Shown here piece by piece: positions 26,392-35,049 of a stretch of DNA of 64,000 nucleotides (position 1 is its first letter; every line of letters begins with the position of its first letter). A program made the translations under genes and the position numbers. Source of the DNA: Castellaniella sp036379515 (GTDB lineage Bacteria > Pseudomonadota > Gammaproteobacteria > Burkholderiales > Burkholderiaceae_B). The notes under the pieces are model-generated. The model had not been told where the DNA came from. It did not search any database and was given only the letters and a program-made list of their open reading frames with translations. Location of the stretch: positions 62,001 to 126,000 of the forward strand of contig NZ_DASVGN010000003.1 of assembly GCF_036379515.1 (NCBI RefSeq), written 5' to 3'.

Positions 26392-26605
26392 TTTTACCGT
26401 TCAAGAAAGGTGGGGTGATGTCCAAGATACACGGTTTACGCGACACCCCACGGGCTTATCTACGGTGAGTCATGGATTTGTGATATACCAATCACAGAAT
26501 GTAAGCAGCGCTCAATTGAGGTGCGTCGCTGAATTCACCGATCTCGTCACCCGCGCTGGGGTGATCGCAGTGATTCGCAGGCGCACGGTTTTCTGGAGGC
26601 CACGT

Positions 26606-27316
26606 ATGGCAATTTACGAGTCCAAGCTCACTGGCAGGAAGGAAGTCGCTGAGGGCACCATGGAGTTCATCCTGGAAAAACCCAAAGACTTCAAATTCCG
26701 GGCAGGACAATTCTTCGACATCATCCTGGAGGCAAAACCCGGGGCCGAGAAGAAAACCTACGTGCATGGCTTTTCGTTCGTGAACGCGCCCTACGAAGAC
26801 CACATTGCAGCCATTACCCGCATGCGGGGGACCCCGTTCAAAAATACCATCCGCGATCTCCCGTTGGGTACACCCGTCAAGCTGGACGCCGTCTTTGGCG
26901 CCTTCACGCTGCCCAAGAATGAATCCAAAACCGTGGTGTTCCTGATTGGTGGCGTGGGCATCACCCCCGTACGCAGCATGATCGCGCAGGCCACACACGA
27001 CAAGACAGCCCACAAGATCACTTTGCTGTATGCCAATGACACGCGGGCGCGGGCACCGTTGGTCGACGAACTGCAAAAGCTCGCACATCAGAACCCGAAC
27101 TTCACGTTCGTGCCGGTCTACTCGCAGGAAAAAGTGGCTGGCGCCGAACACGGCCGCGTGGATGCTGCGATGGTGAAACGCCATGTGCCAGATCTGGCCT
27201 CACCGATCTACTACCTGTCAGGGCCTCCGGGCATGGTGAGAGCGATGCGTGAGCTGCTGATGTCCATCGGCGCAGACGAAGACAACATCCGCACCGAAGA
27301 ATTCGACGGGTATTGA
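26606..27316 (+). CDS. Ferredoxin-NADP-reductase-like FAD oxidoreductase
   Basis: 236 residues from the ATG at 26606 with CTGGAGG 8 nt upstream. An N-terminal FAD beta-barrel (~1-100; the usual RxYS flavin motif reads HGFSFVNAP) and a C-terminal NAD(P) domain with GGVGITPVRSM and SGPPGMVRAM. No [2Fe-2S] cysteine cluster and no haem domain, so this is a stand-alone reductase that would pass electrons to an unknown partner such as a ferredoxin or oxygenase. No such partner gene is adjacent. Confidence 0.82.
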   Translation: MAIYESKLTGRKEVAEGTMEFILEKPKDFKFRAGQFFDIILEAKPGAEKKTYVHGFSFVNAPYEDHIAAITRMRGTPFKNTIRDLPLGTPVKLDAVFGAFTLPKNESKTVVFLIGGVGITPVRSMIAQATHDKTAHKITLLYANDTRARAPLVDELQKLAHQNPNFTFVPVYSQEKVAGAEHGRVDAAMVKRHVPDLASPIYYLSGPPGMVRAMRELLMSIGADEDNIRTEEFDGY

Positions 27317-27403
27317 TCCGCGGATCAACCTGCCCGCCGACATCCCAGCCTGACTCGGCGGCACACGCGTGCACGCAAATCAGGCGGGACGCCACGCCGG
27401 ACC

Positions 27404-27913
27404 TCAGTACTGGCCCAGGAAGTCGCGCTTGCCGATCACCACACCGCTGCTGCGCAAAACTGCGTAGGCCGTGGTGACGTGAAAGAAGAACTGCGGCAAG
27501 GCATAGTTGAGCAAATACGACTGCCCCGTGAAGTGGTGCTCGCGCGGCGTGCCGGGGCGAAGAACGATCTCGCGCTCGGACTGACCCTCGATGGCAGACG
27601 CGCTGACACCATCGAGATAGGCCAGCGTCTTGGCAATCAACGCGTGCAAATCGCCGAAGCTGTGCTCAGTCTTTTCGTATTCAGGGACTTCGAGGCCCGC
27701 CAGACGAGCTGTGATTTCGCGGGCCCAGCTGGTCGAGAGCTGAACCTGCCGCACGAAAGTAAACATGTCCGGAAACAGGCGTCCCTGCAAAAGCGCATCG
27801 GGCTCGATCTTGCCGACCGTCGCATGCCCTTCGGCCTTGGTCAGGATGGCATCCAGGCCATTCAGATACTGTTTGAACACCGGCACGGTGGCCGCGTAAA
27901 GAGAAAAAGCCAT
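27404..27913 (-). CDS. DUF1993 family protein
   Basis: 169 residues. The start SLYAATVPVFKQYLNGLD and the ending FFFHVTTAYAVLRSSGV...DFLG are characteristic of DUF1993, a DinB-like four-helix family. Function unknown; DinB-like proteins may bind a metal through His residues, and several His are present (for example REHHFTGQ). Follows the pirin gene by 28 nt on the same strand. Confidence 0.85.
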   Translation of the reverse strand: MAFSLYAATVPVFKQYLNGLDAILTKAEGHATVGKIEPDALLQGRLFPDMFTFVRQVQLSTSWAREITARLAGLEVPEYEKTEHSFGDLHALIAKTLAYLDGVSASAIEGQSEREIVLRPGTPREHHFTGQSYLLNYALPQFFFHVTTAYAVLRSSGVVIGKRDFLGQY

Positions 27914-27941
27914 TGGAATTCCTCATCGTAAAAGTACGAGT

Positions 27942-28883
27942 TTAGTGCGCCCAGGGGATGGGGGGCGGCAGTAACCGCTTTCCGACATACCCGTGAACAG
28001 GTCCAAAGCGATCCGACTCGGCTTCCCAGTCGGCCTGGGCCTGAACGATGTCTTCACGGCTGTGCCCGACGAAATTCCACCAGATAAGGATTTCTTCGCC
28101 CAGGGGCCGCCCCCCCAGCAACAGAACCCGAGTATCCGCGCCCAGGTCAAAGTTCACACCTTCGATACCACAGCCAAAATAAGCCATTTCATTGGCCACA
28201 AAAATCTCGGAACCCACGGTCAACTGCCCATCGAGCACCAGCACGCCGTATTCAAAATCGGCCTGAACGGGCAAGCTCAAGGCGCGGGGTGCACGGCTGG
28301 TGAGATCCATCCCCAGCAATGGCGAAAACGCCAGCGCAGGCGCCCTGTGACCCGCGTAGTCGCCCATGAGCAAAGTAGCCTCCACGCCCTGCTCCACCCA
28401 ATGCGGGAGGTTTTCGTAATGGTCAAAGCGCGGATCGGTGTTGCGGTGCTCGAATGGCAGGGCAATCCAGAGCTGAGCCGCATGCAGACTGGTAGAACCA
28501 GGAACAGACTCTTCGGTATGGGCAATACCGCGTCCTGCAGTCATGAGGTTGAGTTCCCCGGGCCGGATTTCTTGCACATGCCCAAGGCTATCGCGGTGCA
28601 GGACTTCGCCCGAAATCATCCAGGTAAAGGTCTGCAGGCCAATGTGTGGATGGGGTCCCACCCGCATGCCTGGTTGGCGCGCCTCTATCGGGGAAGGACC
28701 CGCGTGGTCGGCAAAACACCAGGCGCCCACCGTACGGCGGGCACGCTGAGGCAAGACACGATGAATGGGAATCCCGCCTACGTCGGCGATGCGCGCAGCC
28801 AGCCGCTGCACCTGTCGATGTCCATCGACCACCGGACATTCATGAGACTCGAACAACTGTGGCTGAGACGAAGGGGTGTTCAT
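27942..28883 (-). CDS. Pirin family protein
   Basis: 313 residues from the ATG at 28883. Bicupin fold; the N-terminal metal site is complete: GPHPHIGLQTFTW supplies two His, and AGRGIAHTEE supplies a third His and a Glu. Some bacterial pirins have quercetinase activity, others act as redox-sensing partners; which applies is unknown. The DUF1993 gene follows closely. Confidence 0.88.
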   Translation of the reverse strand: MNTPSSQPQLFESHECPVVDGHRQVQRLAARIADVGGIPIHRVLPQRARRTVGAWCFADHAGPSPIEARQPGMRVGPHPHIGLQTFTWMISGEVLHRDSLGHVQEIRPGELNLMTAGRGIAHTEESVPGSTSLHAAQLWIALPFEHRNTDPRFDHYENLPHWVEQGVEATLLMGDYAGHRAPALAFSPLLGMDLTSRAPRALSLPVQADFEYGVLVLDGQLTVGSEIFVANEMAYFGCGIEGVNFDLGADTRVLLLGGRPLGEEILIWWNFVGHSREDIVQAQADWEAESDRFGPVHGYVGKRLLPPPIPWAH

Positions 28884-29002
28884 CAAGACAACTCCTGTTC
28901 CGAGATTCTGGCAGCTCACCCGCAGCAAGGCACCAGGTGAGTCTCGAAGCCTCATTATGCGCGACCTTCAGTGCCCCCAACGCCCGCACAAGTGCCAAAA
29001 GG

Positions 29003-29488
29003 TCAGCCGGCCCGCCACAACGCCTGCTGGGGGCAACCCGCCGCGTCGTAGCCCGGCTCATCCGGGAAACGCCCCGCGCCATCCGGCCACACTACCTGTA
29101 TCACCCGAATACCAGAGCCAAACCGGCTGGTGGCCTGTACCACTCTCTTGTCGCGCACAAAAGGCGTCGATACATCCTTGAGCACCAAGGAGATGCGCGC
29201 CTGATCGGGCGTCAGGCGTTCACCGTCTCTCAACACGCCGCCACGCGCCTCGTATGCGACCACATCAGAGATCAGATCCATGGCGCGCCTGGAATCGATC
29301 TGGCCGGTCACGATGAGCTCAGGCTTGCCCGAGCGTGCACGGCCCACGGTGTGCACAAACCAGTCGGCTGGCGCCAGCGAGTCGTCATCCACGGCAATGT
29401 GCGTGTAATCGTGCCACTTGAGCTTGTCTTCGAGAAATCCTTGCAACTTGATCTGGTTGCGTTCCTGCGTGCTGATCGGCGTACTCAT
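29003..29488 (-). CDS. DUF4262-like protein
   Basis: 161 residues from the ATG at 29488. The sequence WFVHTVGRARSGKPELIVTG with a later QVVWPDGAGRFPDEPG block resembles DUF4262. No catalytic assignment is known. Gene is alone on the minus strand; the region upstream is the nrd control region reading the other way. Confidence 0.65.
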   Translation of the reverse strand: MSTPISTQERNQIKLQGFLEDKLKWHDYTHIAVDDDSLAPADWFVHTVGRARSGKPELIVTGQIDSRRAMDLISDVVAYEARGGVLRDGERLTPDQARISLVLKDVSTPFVRDKRVVQATSRFGSGIRVIQVVWPDGAGRFPDEPGYDAAGCPQQALWRAG

Positions 29489-29785
29489 GTTGCGTGCTTT
29501 CTCCCGAGGCCCGCGCCGACCCAAACCGCGGCGCTTTCCCCACACCCCATGTTTCTGAAAAAAATTAAAACACTAAAAAATTCTTGGAAACGATGCTACA
29601 GAAGCGCTGCTGCAACGCGCAAATCCCGTGAACATGAGCCGCCGGAGACAGGTTCACAAACGGCTCCGACAGCCGCCGCCACAGAACAGGACACCCCGCT
29701 TTGCAGCGCAAAAACAACGCGGTCGAGCCTGCCCGAAAAGCCCCTTTGGACGGTCAAAAAATCTTGTCTGTCAAGATTGAGATTC

Positions 29786-29801
29786 ACACTATCTATGGTG
29801 T
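29786..29801. promoter_or_regulatory. NrdR box 1
   Basis: ACACTATCTATGGTGT matches the 16-bp NrdR consensus (ACACwATATATwGTGT) at most positions and is a near palindrome. It overlaps the promoter spacer, so bound NrdR would block RNA polymerase. Confidence 0.75.
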
Positions 29802-29816
29802 ATTCTGTACCTCGAA

Positions 29817-29832
29817 TCACAACATATTGTAG
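29817..29832. promoter_or_regulatory. NrdR box 2
   Basis: TCACAACATATTGTAG, a second NrdR-like palindrome exactly 31 bp (three helical turns) from box 1, the spacing found for paired NrdR boxes. Confidence 0.75.
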
Positions 29833-29958
29833 TCAAGCCCGCAACACACCATAACCAACAAACCCGTAGACGTCCCTTGAAAACACGGGATAATCGGGCG
29901 ATTGCCGGGTCATCGCGGCGCCACCATGCAAGCTGCGAATTCCTAGAACGAGAGGACC

Positions 29959-32448
29959 ATGATCAAGAACATTATCAAGCGCGACGGACGCACAGAGCCC
30001 TTTACCCCTTCCAAGGTCAATGGCTGGGGCGAATGGGGTGCCAAAACCTTGGGCGACGAAGTCGACTGGTCGTCCGTCGTACTCGAAACCGTCCCCAGCA
30101 TGCCCGAGGAGTGCACCTCCGAAGAACTGCAGATCCGGTTGATCAAGACCTGCCTGGATTTCGACACCTGGTCCTATAACCGCATGGCCGGGCGCCTGTA
30201 CGCGGCGCTGGTGCACAAGAAGCTCAAGGACGTCTGCGGAGGCCGGTTCCCCACGGTGCGCGAACTGCACGACAAGCTCACCGCCCTGGGGCTCATGGAA
30301 CATCTGGACTACTCCGACGCCGAATACGGTGAAGTCGAGCGCATGATCGACCACGAACGCGACTTCGAATACGCGCACTACCAGATCCACACCGCGCTGA
30401 CCAAGTACGCCATTTCCGACCGCGTGCGCGGCATCCACTACGAAACGCCACAGTTCATGTACATGCGCATGGCCATGGCATTGTCCGTGGACCAGCCCCA
30501 CGAACGGCGCATGAACGACGTCTCGAAGTTCTACAAGCACCTGTCCAAAAACCGCATCAACGCCCCTACCCCCAATCACGTCAACCTGGGTACGCCGCTG
30601 CGCGGCTACGCCAGCTGCTGCCTCTACACCACCGACGATTCGGCCCGCTCGATTGCCGTGGGCAACCACATTGCCAACACCATGACCTACATGAGTGCTG
30701 GCATCGGGTCGCACATGGGAATCCGCTCGCTCAACGACCCCGTCCGGGGCGGTGCAATCCGCCATCAGGGCAAACTGCCTTACTTGCGCGCCGTCGTGGC
30801 CGAGGTCAAAGCCTCGCTGCAAAACGGCCGGGGCGGTGCATGCACCAGCTACTTCTCCATCTTCGACCCCGAAGTCGAAACGCTGCTGCGCCTGAAAAAC
30901 CCCATGTCCACAGCCGACCGCAAGATTCGCGGCATGGACTATTCCTGGGGCGGAAACCGCTTCTTCGCCCGCAAGGTCGCGCGCAACGAAGAAATATTTC
31001 TCTTCAATTGCTTCACGGCGCCGGACCTGTACGACGCACTCTACAGCGACGACGAAGCCCGCTTCGAGGCGCTCTACGCCCGCTACGAAGCCGATCCGGG
31101 TTTCAAGAAGCACTACGTGAACGCCCGTGAACTGCTTATCACGGCCACCAACGAGTGGAACGAAACCGGCCGCATCTACGAGCACAATCTCTACGAGATG
31201 AATCACCACACCCCATTCAAGGACACGATCCACAGCTCGAACCTGTGCTCCGAGATCGATCTGCCCACGGGTGCCTACGATCACATGACGCAGATCTATC
31301 AGGATCACGACATCGCCTGCATTGACTACGAAGACGCCAACGGGCAAACGCGACACCTGGAACCCAACGGCGTCCAAGTCAACACAGCGCGTGGCGAGCT
31401 CTGGCTCGAGGACATCCAGGAAGGCGACACGCTGGACGACGGCACTGTCGTGACAAAGATCCTGCACCGCTCGGCCCCCGAAGTCGCCACATGCAACCTG
31501 GCAGGCATCGTGGTCTCGAATATCGACACCGACGACCAATACGCCGAGGTGGCGTATTACGCGCTGCTCATGATCGACAAGTGCATCCACCTGGCACACT
31601 ACGAGCTCCCCCACGTGGGTTTCACTTCGCGCGCCCGCCTGAACGCTGGCGTGGGCATCCTGGGCCTCGCCCACCTGATGGCCCGTAACCACAAGCACTA
31701 CAGCACTGAAGACGGCAAGCAATTCATCCATACGGTGGCCGAACGCCACTACTACCACCTGGTACGCGCCAGCCTGCAACTGGGCAAGGAACTAGGCAAC
31801 GCCCCCTGGATGCACAAGACAAAGTGGCCGGCCGGCTGGCTGCCCACCGATACGTACAACCGCAGCGTCGACAAAATTGCGGCGTTCGAGACCCACTACG
31901 ACTGGGAAGCCCTGCGCGCCGACATCGTAGCCAACGGGGGCATCCGCAATTCCGTGCTGGTCGCCCACATGCCGACCGAGACCTCGGCCAATGCCTCTGG
32001 CACCACCAACGGCGTGTACCCGGTGCGTGAGCTCACTCTCATCAAGACCGACAACGAACGCGTCAACTACTGGGCGGCCCCCGAAGGCGACACACTGGGC
32101 GCCTGGTATGAATCTGCCTGGGACATCTCGGCCGAAGACATGACGGATGCCTATGCCATCATCCAGAAATGGACCGATCAAGGCATCTCGGCTGATTTCT
32201 ACCGCAAGGTCATCGGCGATGCGTCCATCGAATCCACCGAAATGATCCAGAACTACCTGTACCGCGTGAAGATGGGGCTGAAGTCCAAGTACTACATGAA
32301 CCAGAAAACTTCTGCGGGCATGAAGCGCATTGCCGAATTGCCCGCCACGCAGGGAGCAGAACCTACGGCGAACGCCCCTGCCGCGCCGGTCGCGCCAGAC
32401 GCCGCCTACGAGCTCGACCCCGTCTGCGTCGGGGCCTGCACGCTGTAA
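29959..32448 (+). CDS. nrdA: Ribonucleoside-diphosphate reductase, class Ia, alpha subunit
   Basis: 829 residues. An N-terminal ATP-cone (IIKRDGRTEPFTPSKVNGW start) for overall allosteric control, then the ten-stranded barrel. Active-site elements: GGACTSYFSIF (redox Cys), SNLCSEIDLP (Asn-Cys-Glu radical/proton relay), ATCNLAGIVVSNI (second redox Cys), KSKYYMNQ (tyrosine pair of the radical pathway) and the C-terminal CVGACTL cysteine pair that is re-reduced by thioredoxin/glutaredoxin. Ribosome site AGAGGA 8 nt upstream. Makes deoxynucleotides with NrdB, aerobically. Two NrdR boxes lie upstream, so ATP/dATP-sensing NrdR repression is expected. Confidence 0.96.
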   Translation: MIKNIIKRDGRTEPFTPSKVNGWGEWGAKTLGDEVDWSSVVLETVPSMPEECTSEELQIRLIKTCLDFDTWSYNRMAGRLYAALVHKKLKDVCGGRFPTVRELHDKLTALGLMEHLDYSDAEYGEVERMIDHERDFEYAHYQIHTALTKYAISDRVRGIHYETPQFMYMRMAMALSVDQPHERRMNDVSKFYKHLSKNRINAPTPNHVNLGTPLRGYASCCLYTTDDSARSIAVGNHIANTMTYMSAGIGSHMGIRSLNDPVRGGAIRHQGKLPYLRAVVAEVKASLQNGRGGACTSYFSIFDPEVETLLRLKNPMSTADRKIRGMDYSWGGNRFFARKVARNEEIFLFNCFTAPDLYDALYSDDEARFEALYARYEADPGFKKHYVNARELLITATNEWNETGRIYEHNLYEMNHHTPFKDTIHSSNLCSEIDLPTGAYDHMTQIYQDHDIACIDYEDANGQTRHLEPNGVQVNTARGELWLEDIQEGDTLDDGTVVTKILHRSAPEVATCNLAGIVVSNIDTDDQYAEVAYYALLMIDKCIHLAHYELPHVGFTSRARLNAGVGILGLAHLMARNHKHYSTEDGKQFIHTVAERHYYHLVRASLQLGKELGNAPWMHKTKWPAGWLPTDTYNRSVDKIAAFETHYDWEALRADIVANGGIRNSVLVAHMPTETSANASGTTNGVYPVRELTLIKTDNERVNYWAAPEGDTLGAWYESAWDISAEDMTDAYAIIQKWTDQGISADFYRKVIGDASIESTEMIQNYLYRVKMGLKSKYYMNQKTSAGMKRIAELPATQGAEPTANAPAAPVAPDAAYELDPVCVGACTL

Positions 32449-32503
32449 TCGAACACGGGCCGGGTGCAACCACACCCGACCCGCACCCACGGAAAACTTC
32501 GAC

Positions 32504-33601
32504 ATGTCTGAAAACGTCTTCAATTACGACAAACACGATTACGAGAAGCCCTTGTTGTTTCTGGGCGAGCGTCAAGGGCTCTTCGATACCATCAATCGCC
32601 ACTATCCGCGCATCTGGGAGCTCTACAAGACCCAAAAGTCACTGGATTGGGACGAAAACGAATTCGATTATTCGTCGTGCAATGCCGACTTCAAAAAGGC
32701 CGACCGCGCGACCTACGACATGATGATCAAAACGCTGGCCTGGCAATGGGAAGCCGACAGCGTCGCCTCCCGTGCCATCGCACCGGTGCTGGCCCCATTC
32801 ATCACATCTAGCGAGCTCTGGGCCGCCTGGCAGCGCGTGTCCGACAACGAAGTCGTCCACGCCGCCACCTATTCCGAGATCGTGCGCAACTCGTTCGACG
32901 ACGCATCGACCATCATCGACGAGATCCTGCACGTGCGTCAGGCTCACGAACGGCTCTCGTGCGTGGTGCGCGCGTTCGAAGAAGGCTTTCAGGCGTCCCA
33001 CCAATATGCACTGGGACAGCTGGCCAACGACCAGGCGACATACAACATCATCTTCAAGATGGTCGTCGCCCTGTTCTGCATGGAACGCATTCAATTCATG
33101 GCCTCTTTCGCCGTGACCTTCGCCATCTGCGACACGGGCATGTTCCAGCCCATCGGCAAATCCATCCAGAAGATCGCGCAAGACGAGCTTGAAATCCACG
33201 CCGAGCTGGATCGGGCCGTGCTCAAGAACGAGCTGACCACCGAGCGCGGGCACATCGCACTCGAGGAATGCAAGACAGAAATCGAACAGATGCTGAGCGA
33301 AGTCGTCGACAGCGAACTCGCCTGGATTGAATACCTGTTCTCTGAAGGCCGAGAACTGGTGGGCATGAACGCCAAGCGGCTGTCTTCATGGACGCTGTAC
33401 TGCGCCAAAGACGTCTATAACACCCTGGGCCTGACGACCGACCGCTATGCCTTCCCGCAGGTGAACCCGCTCAAGTACATGGAAAAGTGGCTGAATATCA
33501 GCAAGACACAGGCGAGCCCACAAGAACAGGACATCGCCGCCTACAAGGTGAGTGTCATGCGCCGCAATGACGAAGGCGTGGTGTTCGACGACGACTTCTA
33601 A
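32504..33601 (+). CDS. nrdB: Ribonucleoside-diphosphate reductase, class Ia, beta subunit
   Basis: 365 residues from the ATG at 32504, 55 nt after nrdA. Ferritin-like fold with di-iron ligands: Asp in ADSVASR, Glu and His in DNEVVHAATYSE, Glu in CMERIQF, and Glu plus His in DELEIHAEL. The tyrosine in HAATYSEI occupies the tyrosyl-radical position, so this is a radical-bearing Ia subunit and not a Tyr-less Ic form. The acidic C-terminus (EGVVFDDDF) docks on NrdA. Its ORF remains open upstream inside nrdA but in a non-homologous frame. Confidence 0.96.
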   Translation: MSENVFNYDKHDYEKPLLFLGERQGLFDTINRHYPRIWELYKTQKSLDWDENEFDYSSCNADFKKADRATYDMMIKTLAWQWEADSVASRAIAPVLAPFITSSELWAAWQRVSDNEVVHAATYSEIVRNSFDDASTIIDEILHVRQAHERLSCVVRAFEEGFQASHQYALGQLANDQATYNIIFKMVVALFCMERIQFMASFAVTFAICDTGMFQPIGKSIQKIAQDELEIHAELDRAVLKNELTTERGHIALEECKTEIEQMLSEVVDSELAWIEYLFSEGRELVGMNAKRLSSWTLYCAKDVYNTLGLTTDRYAFPQVNPLKYMEKWLNISKTQASPQEQDIAAYKVSVMRRNDEGVVFDDDF

Positions 33602-33629
33602 GCGGCAGTTCCAAGGCCGTACCGCCCAA

Positions 33630-33654
33630 GCTGCCCCGCATCGCGCGGGGCAGC
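33630..33654 (+). terminator. Hairpin after nrdB
   Basis: A 10-bp stem GCTGCCCCGC / GCGGGGCAGC with loop ATCGC, 29 nt after nrdB. Followed by GTGTTGG, so no real U-run. It also lies just beyond the 3' end of the convergent lipoprotein gene. Confidence 0.5.
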
Positions 33655-33663
33655 GTGTTGGTA

Positions 33664-33906
33664 TCACCACCAGCCGCCCGAGCGCTGCAGGCGCTGGGTT
33701 TGCTGCTGATTCAGACGCCGCGCCTCTTGCTCGGCGTAATCGCGCTCGCCAGGTTCGTACTGACCGTTGTAATTGCAACTGGCTTGGGTGGGGCACTGAT
33801 TGCCAATCGCACTTTGCCCCGAACGCCGAGGATGCGAGGCACAACCCGCCATCAGTGCCACGACAAACAACACCACGCCGTACCGACACACCATCTGAAT
33901 GGCCAT
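33664..33906 (-). CDS. Small lipoprotein
   Basis: 80 residues. N-terminal hydrophobic segment ending in the lipobox LMAGC (Cys at about residue 22), then a Gln/Arg/Asn-rich mature part with two further Cys (NQCPTQASC). Expected to be lipid-anchored in a membrane. Function unknown. A second ATG four codons in is possible. Confidence 0.7.
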   Translation of the reverse strand: MAIQMVCRYGVVLFVVALMAGCASHPRRSGQSAIGNQCPTQASCNYNGQYEPGERDYAEQEARRLNQQQTQRLQRSGGWW

Positions 33907-34083
33907 ATCCTCGTCCCAATCGTTGTCCCGACTTCTTTATAGCAAAAACAACGAGGCTATCTTTGTCAGGCTCCGTCACGCTTGTCACGAAATGGCAGGA
34001 TGTTCAGACTTTCTCGCGACTACGCATACCGTCTGCCGACGCCTGGCATTGATCTCGCATCTGCACACAGTCGCACGTAAAGA

Positions 34084-34341
34084 GTGGGGCTAGTCTATTC
34101 CGCGCTTGGCGTTGAGGTGCCGCCGGAAGCCGAAACCGATGTGGTTGTCGAGTACGCGCTGTCAGTGTTCTCTGCGGCACACTTGGTAAGGCGGTATGTC
34201 GTGGGAGCGAAGGCCTCGCCGCTGCCACTCTCTGAGGCTGATGTGACGGCGGTGGCCAAAGCGCACGGCTTGCATATGGATCGTGAACTGCTCGATCGGT
34301 GCGTGCTGTCCGTGGACCGTGAGTGGATGGCGGCGGTATAG
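34084..34341 (+). CDS. Phage-like hypothetical protein (possibly truncated)
   Basis: 85 residues from a GTG at 34084 that comes directly after an in-frame stop at 34078, so the natural start may have been lost. Contains LSEADVTAVAKAHGLHMDRELLDRC, helical. No recognised family. It precedes two further phage-type genes on the same strand. Confidence 0.4.
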   Translation: MGLVYSALGVEVPPEAETDVVVEYALSVFSAAHLVRRYVVGAKASPLPLSEADVTAVAKAHGLHMDRELLDRCVLSVDREWMAAV

Positions 34342-34374
34342 TCAGCGTAATGATAGGTTACGGAAGAGAGCGGG

Positions 34375-34965
34375 ATGGGGCCAGAGAAAGGGAAGTACGG
34401 TCTTTGGTACGCGGGCACGGTTGGCTTCGCCACCAAAGAGGAAGCGCAGGAATACATCGACAGAGGCATGAGACATTACAACAGCGCCTTGGATGATCTG
34501 GTGCCTGAGGTCGCAGTGAAGAAAAGCAAGACCGGTACGTACGTGTTGCTCTCTATCGTTGCTGTCGCGGCGTTGGCATACGGAGCGTTTCAAGTGGCCG
34601 TCAATAGCCGGAACGAGACACCGACCGCGCAAGTTGAGCCGCGCTTCGTGCGGACCGAACCAAGCCCGAAATCGCAAGACGTTCGCCTGAACGAAATCAA
34701 GCTCCAACGCCTGGTCAGAAGCTGGGTTGTTGCTGGACTGAAGGACCCGGACAGCGCGAAGTTCCGTAATCAGTATGGTGTCTGCGGCGAGGTCAACGCG
34801 AAAAACGCGCTGGGTGGTTACGTCGGGTACAGACGGTTCATCGCTGTGCGAGAGGACCTTGTCGTCGTGGATGACGGACTGACGACTTCGCCCGCCGATT
34901 TCGAGAAGGTATGGGCCTCATCTTGCGATTCCTCCCCCACAGGAAGCGCACGACTTCCGCAGTGA
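34375..34965 (+). CDS. Phage-associated hypothetical protein with one membrane helix
   Basis: 196 residues. N-terminal part (1-50) has a YAGTVGFATKEEAQEYIDRG segment, a membrane helix is at ~54-73 (VLLSIVAVAALAYGAFQVAV), and the C-terminal domain carries LKDPDSAKFRN with CGEVNAKNALGGYVGYRRF, a pattern I have seen in phage and island hypothetical proteins with two conserved Cys. Function unknown. The start ATG 34375 has GAGAGCGGG upstream. Confidence 0.6.
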   Translation: MGPEKGKYGLWYAGTVGFATKEEAQEYIDRGMRHYNSALDDLVPEVAVKKSKTGTYVLLSIVAVAALAYGAFQVAVNSRNETPTAQVEPRFVRTEPSPKSQDVRLNEIKLQRLVRSWVVAGLKDPDSAKFRNQYGVCGEVNAKNALGGYVGYRRFIAVREDLVVVDDGLTTSPADFEKVWASSCDSSPTGSARLPQ

Positions 34966-34982
34966 CCGCTTAGCATGTGTTT

Positions 34983-35037
34983 CGCCGCCTTCGGGCGGTT
35001 TGTCGTTTTCAGGCTCTGCCATTGGCAGGGCCTTTTT
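34983..35037 (+). terminator. Two tandem terminators before the tape-measure gene
   Basis: A UUCG-capped hairpin CCGCC-TTCG-GGCGG-TTTG (34985-35002) and a 10-bp hairpin AGGCTCTGCC-ATT-GGCAGGGCCT followed by TTTT (35011-35037). They lie between the 196-residue gene and the tape-measure start. Confidence 0.7.
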
Positions 35038-35049
35038 GTTGGGTGCCAC

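Larger units (their letters stand above)
29489..29958 (+). promoter_or_regulatory. nrdAB control region
   Basis: 470 nt without a gene. From 29550 it is AT-rich. A promoter TTGAGA (29777-29782) / TATTCT (29801-29806) with an 18-nt spacer overlaps the first of two NrdR boxes. The rest shows no convincing open frame or RNA. Confidence 0.5.

Noticed and set aside
29833..31779. 648-codon open frame on the minus strand opposite nrdA
   Set aside because: It is the antisense of nrdA codons with strong third-position GC; its translation is Val/Gly/His-rich with no family features, while nrdA is certain.
33900..34080. Left attachment site of the island
   Set aside because: I looked for a copy of the tRNA-Lys 3' end (TGGTGGGTTGTGACAGG) here and saw none; a proper repeat search would be needed.
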